64,000 nucleotides of DNA, from contig NZ_CP109592.1 in NCBI RefSeq assembly GCF_036250675.1, positions 7,130,001 to 7,194,000 on the forward strand, in the 5' to 3' direction. Below the pieces are notes generated by a model. The model was not told the origin of the DNA and did no database searches. It worked only from the letters and a program-made list of their open reading frames with translations. Both the position numbers and the translations under genes were made by a program. This DNA comes from Streptomyces sp. NBC_01689 (GTDB taxonomy: Bacteria > Actinomycetota > Actinomycetes > Streptomycetales > Streptomycetaceae). Each line of letters opens with the position of its first letter. Positions within the stretch are counted from its first letter, which is position 1. Shown piece by piece: positions 62,493 through 64,000 of the stretch.

Positions 62493-64000
62493 ATGAACGC
62501 AGACACCCGTACCAGGCTCGACCGGACGCCCGAGTGGACCGCGCTGGGAGAGCACCGCGAGGAGCTCGCGGGCACCCATCTGCGGGACCTGTTCGCGGCG
62601 GACCCCGGGCGCGGCTCCGGATACACCCTCCAGGTCGGCGATCTGCACGTCGATTACTCCAAGCACCTCGTCACCGACGAGACCCTCGCCCTGCTCCAGG
62701 AACTCGCGGTCGCGACGGACGTGTTCGGGTTGCGGGACGCGATGTTCCGTGGTGAGAAGATCAATTCGACCGAGGGGCGTGCGGTGTTGCACACCGCGTT
62801 GCGTGCGGCGCGGGGTGCGGTGGTGGAGGTCGACGGGGAGGATGTGGTCCCCGGGGTGCATGCGGTGCTGGAGCGGATGGCGGGGTTCGCCGAGCGGGTG
62901 CGTTCGGGTGAGTGGACGGGTCATACCGGGCGGCGGATCAGGAATGTGGTGAACGTCGGGATCGGCGGGTCCGATCTGGGGCCGGCGATGGCGTACGACG
63001 CGTTGCGGGCGTTCACCGACCGTGGTCTGGTGGTGCGGTTCGTGTCGAACGTGGACGGGGCGGATCTGCACGAGGCGGTGCGGGATCTGGATCCGGCGGA
63101 GACGCTGTTCATCGTGGCGTCGAAGACGTTCACGACGATCGAGACGATCACGAACGCGACGTCGGCGCGGGCGTGGCTGCTGTCGGGGCTGAAGGCGGGT
63201 CCGGAGGCGGTGGCGCGGCATTTCGTGGCGTTGTCGACGAACGCGGGGAAGGTGTCGGACTTCGGGATCGACACGGACAACATGTTCGAGTTCTGGGACT
63301 GGGTGGGGGGCCGGTACTCGTTCGATTCGGCGATCGGTCTGTCGTTGATGATCGCGATCGGTCCGGAGCGTTTCGGGGAGATGCTGGAGGGGTTCCGGCT
63401 GGTCGACGAGCATTTCCGTTCGGCTCCGGCGGAGGCGAACGCGCCGTTGCTGATGGGGCTGCTGGGGATCTGGTACGGGAACTTCCATGACGCGCAGTCG
63501 CACGCGGTGCTGCCGTACTCGCATTATCTGAGCCGGTTCACGGCGTATCTGCAGCAGTTGGACATGGAGTCGAACGGGAAGTCGGTGGACCGGCGGGGTG
63601 AGCCGGTGGGCTGGCAGACGGGTCCGGTGGTGTGGGGCACGCCGGGGACGAACGGGCAGCACGCGTACTACCAGTTGATCCATCAGGGCACGAAGCTGAT
63701 CCCGGCGGACTTCATCGGGTTCGCGAACCCGGTCGGGGAGCTGGAGGAGGGGCTGGCCGCGCAGCACGACCTGCTGATGGCGAACTTCTTCGCGCAGACC
63801 CAGGCGCTGGCGTTCGGCAAGACGCCGGAGGAGGTCCGTGCGGAGGGGGTGCCCGAGGAACTCGTCGCGCACAAGACGTTCCGGGGTGACCACCCCACGA
63901 CCACGATCCTGGCCCGGGAGCTGACGCCCTCGGTCCTGGGCCAGCTCATCGCGCTGTACGAGCACAAGGTGTTCGTCCAGGGCGCGGTCTGGGACATCGA
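62493..64000 (+). CDS. pgi: Glucose-6-phosphate isomerase, 5' part
   Basis: The first 502 codons of an enzyme of about 550 residues converting glucose 6-phosphate to fructose 6-phosphate. Phosphate and active-site blocks include [44 protein letters not shown], the catalytic Glu region [13 protein letters not shown], and [16 protein letters not shown]. It starts at ATG 62493 with GGAGAG and GGCGG upstream. The gene runs off the right edge. Codon choice shifts from C-ending in the first 85 codons to markedly G/T-ending from about 62750 to 63750, then back, unlike the neighbouring glycolytic genes. Confidence 0.96.
   Translation, partial: MNADTRTRLDRTPEWTALGEHREELAGTHLRDLFAADPGRGSGYTLQVGDLHVDYSKHLVTDETLALLQELAVATDVFGLRDAMFRGEKINSTEGRAVLHTALRAARGAVVEVDGEDVVPGVHAVLERMAGFAERVRSGEWTGHTGRRIRNVVNVGIGGSDLGPAMAYDALRAFTDRGLVVRFVSNVDGADLHEAVRDLDPAETLFIVASKTFTTIETITNATSARAWLLSGLKAGPEAVARHFVALSTNAGKVSDFGIDTDNMFEFWDWVGGRYSFDSAIGLSLMIAIGPERFGEMLEGFRLVDEHFRSAPAEANAPLLMGLLGIWYGNFHDAQSHAVLPYSHYLSRFTAYLQQLDMESNGKSVDRRGEPVGWQTGPVVWGTPGTNGQHAYYQLIHQGTKLIPADFIGFANPVGELEEGLAAQHDLLMANFFAQTQALAFGKTPEEVRAEGVPEELVAHKTFRGDHPTTTILARELTPSVLGQLIALYEHKVFVQGAVWDI

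Overview
The window is chromosomal DNA of a Streptomyces-like actinobacterium. It is very GC-rich with strong third-position GC bias, many GTG/TTG starts, several promoters whose -10 box lies about 7 nt before the start codon (leaderless mRNA), and genes typical of the genus (whiA, an XRE/DUF397/anti-sigma-like cluster, ter genes, mycothiol-type enzymes). From memory, the order pgi, secG-tpiA-pgk-gap, whiA-yvcK-rapZ-uvrC, uvrA, aroQ, terC, uvrB resembles the conserved core arm of the S. coelicolor chromosome. I see no prophage, insertion sequence, integrase or CRISPR array.

Layout. 1-2.1 kb: the 3' end of a prolyl aminopeptidase, a conserved hypothetical gene, then a structured non-coding stretch with two tandem, circularly permuted tRNA-like folds. 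This is the most unusual object here and looks like a bacterial Y-RNA-type tRNA mimic. 2.1-8 kb: a DUF899 protein, a small ORF, an ABC exporter, and a divergent regulatory cluster (HATPase and partner against XRE/DUF5753 and DUF397) with two adjoining palindromes. 8-25.4 kb: mostly single metabolic genes (MocR regulator with a carboxymuconolactone decarboxylase, an orphan GltD, CorA, CBS protein, methyltransferase, psuG-psuK, FdhA, cupin, an MFS protein, Ogt, a glycerophosphodiesterase). 25.6-35.4 kb: MHYT protein, uvrB, two TerD-type genes, terC under a yybP-ykoY (Mn2+) riboswitch, a Ca2+/H+ antiporter and an MHS-type symporter. 35.8-40.6 kb: aroQ, a polar amino-acid ABC transporter operon, an MBL-fold hydrolase and a maleylpyruvate-isomerase-family protein. 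40.7-48 kb: uvrA, a LacI-family/fructokinase pair, a Rieske protein and an HTH regulator. 48.2-53.3 kb: uvrC-rapZ-yvcK-whiA operon closed by a strong terminator. 53.4-60 kb: a secreted M14 carboxypeptidase, then gap, pgk, tpiA, secG. 60-64 kb: an RbpA-like protein with a structured leader, an MFS exporter and the 5' part of pgi.

Functional threads. (1) DNA repair: uvrA, uvrB, uvrC and ogt lie in one 26-kb span. uvrB and ogt carry exact matches to the LexA-independent RecA-NDp/PafBC promoter pattern TTGTCRGTG-N8-TAN3T, and uvrA a one-mismatch version; an MFS exporter gene carries an exact match too, suggesting a shared damage regulon. (2) Central carbon flow: gap, pgk, tpiA and pgi with yvcK and rapZ. 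(3) Metal and tellurite-type stress: terD-like genes, Mn-riboswitch terC, ChaA-like antiporter, CorA. (4) Many gaps between genes hold short GC-rich tandem repeats (15, 18, 21, 28, 32 and 42 bp units), some running into the ends of genes.
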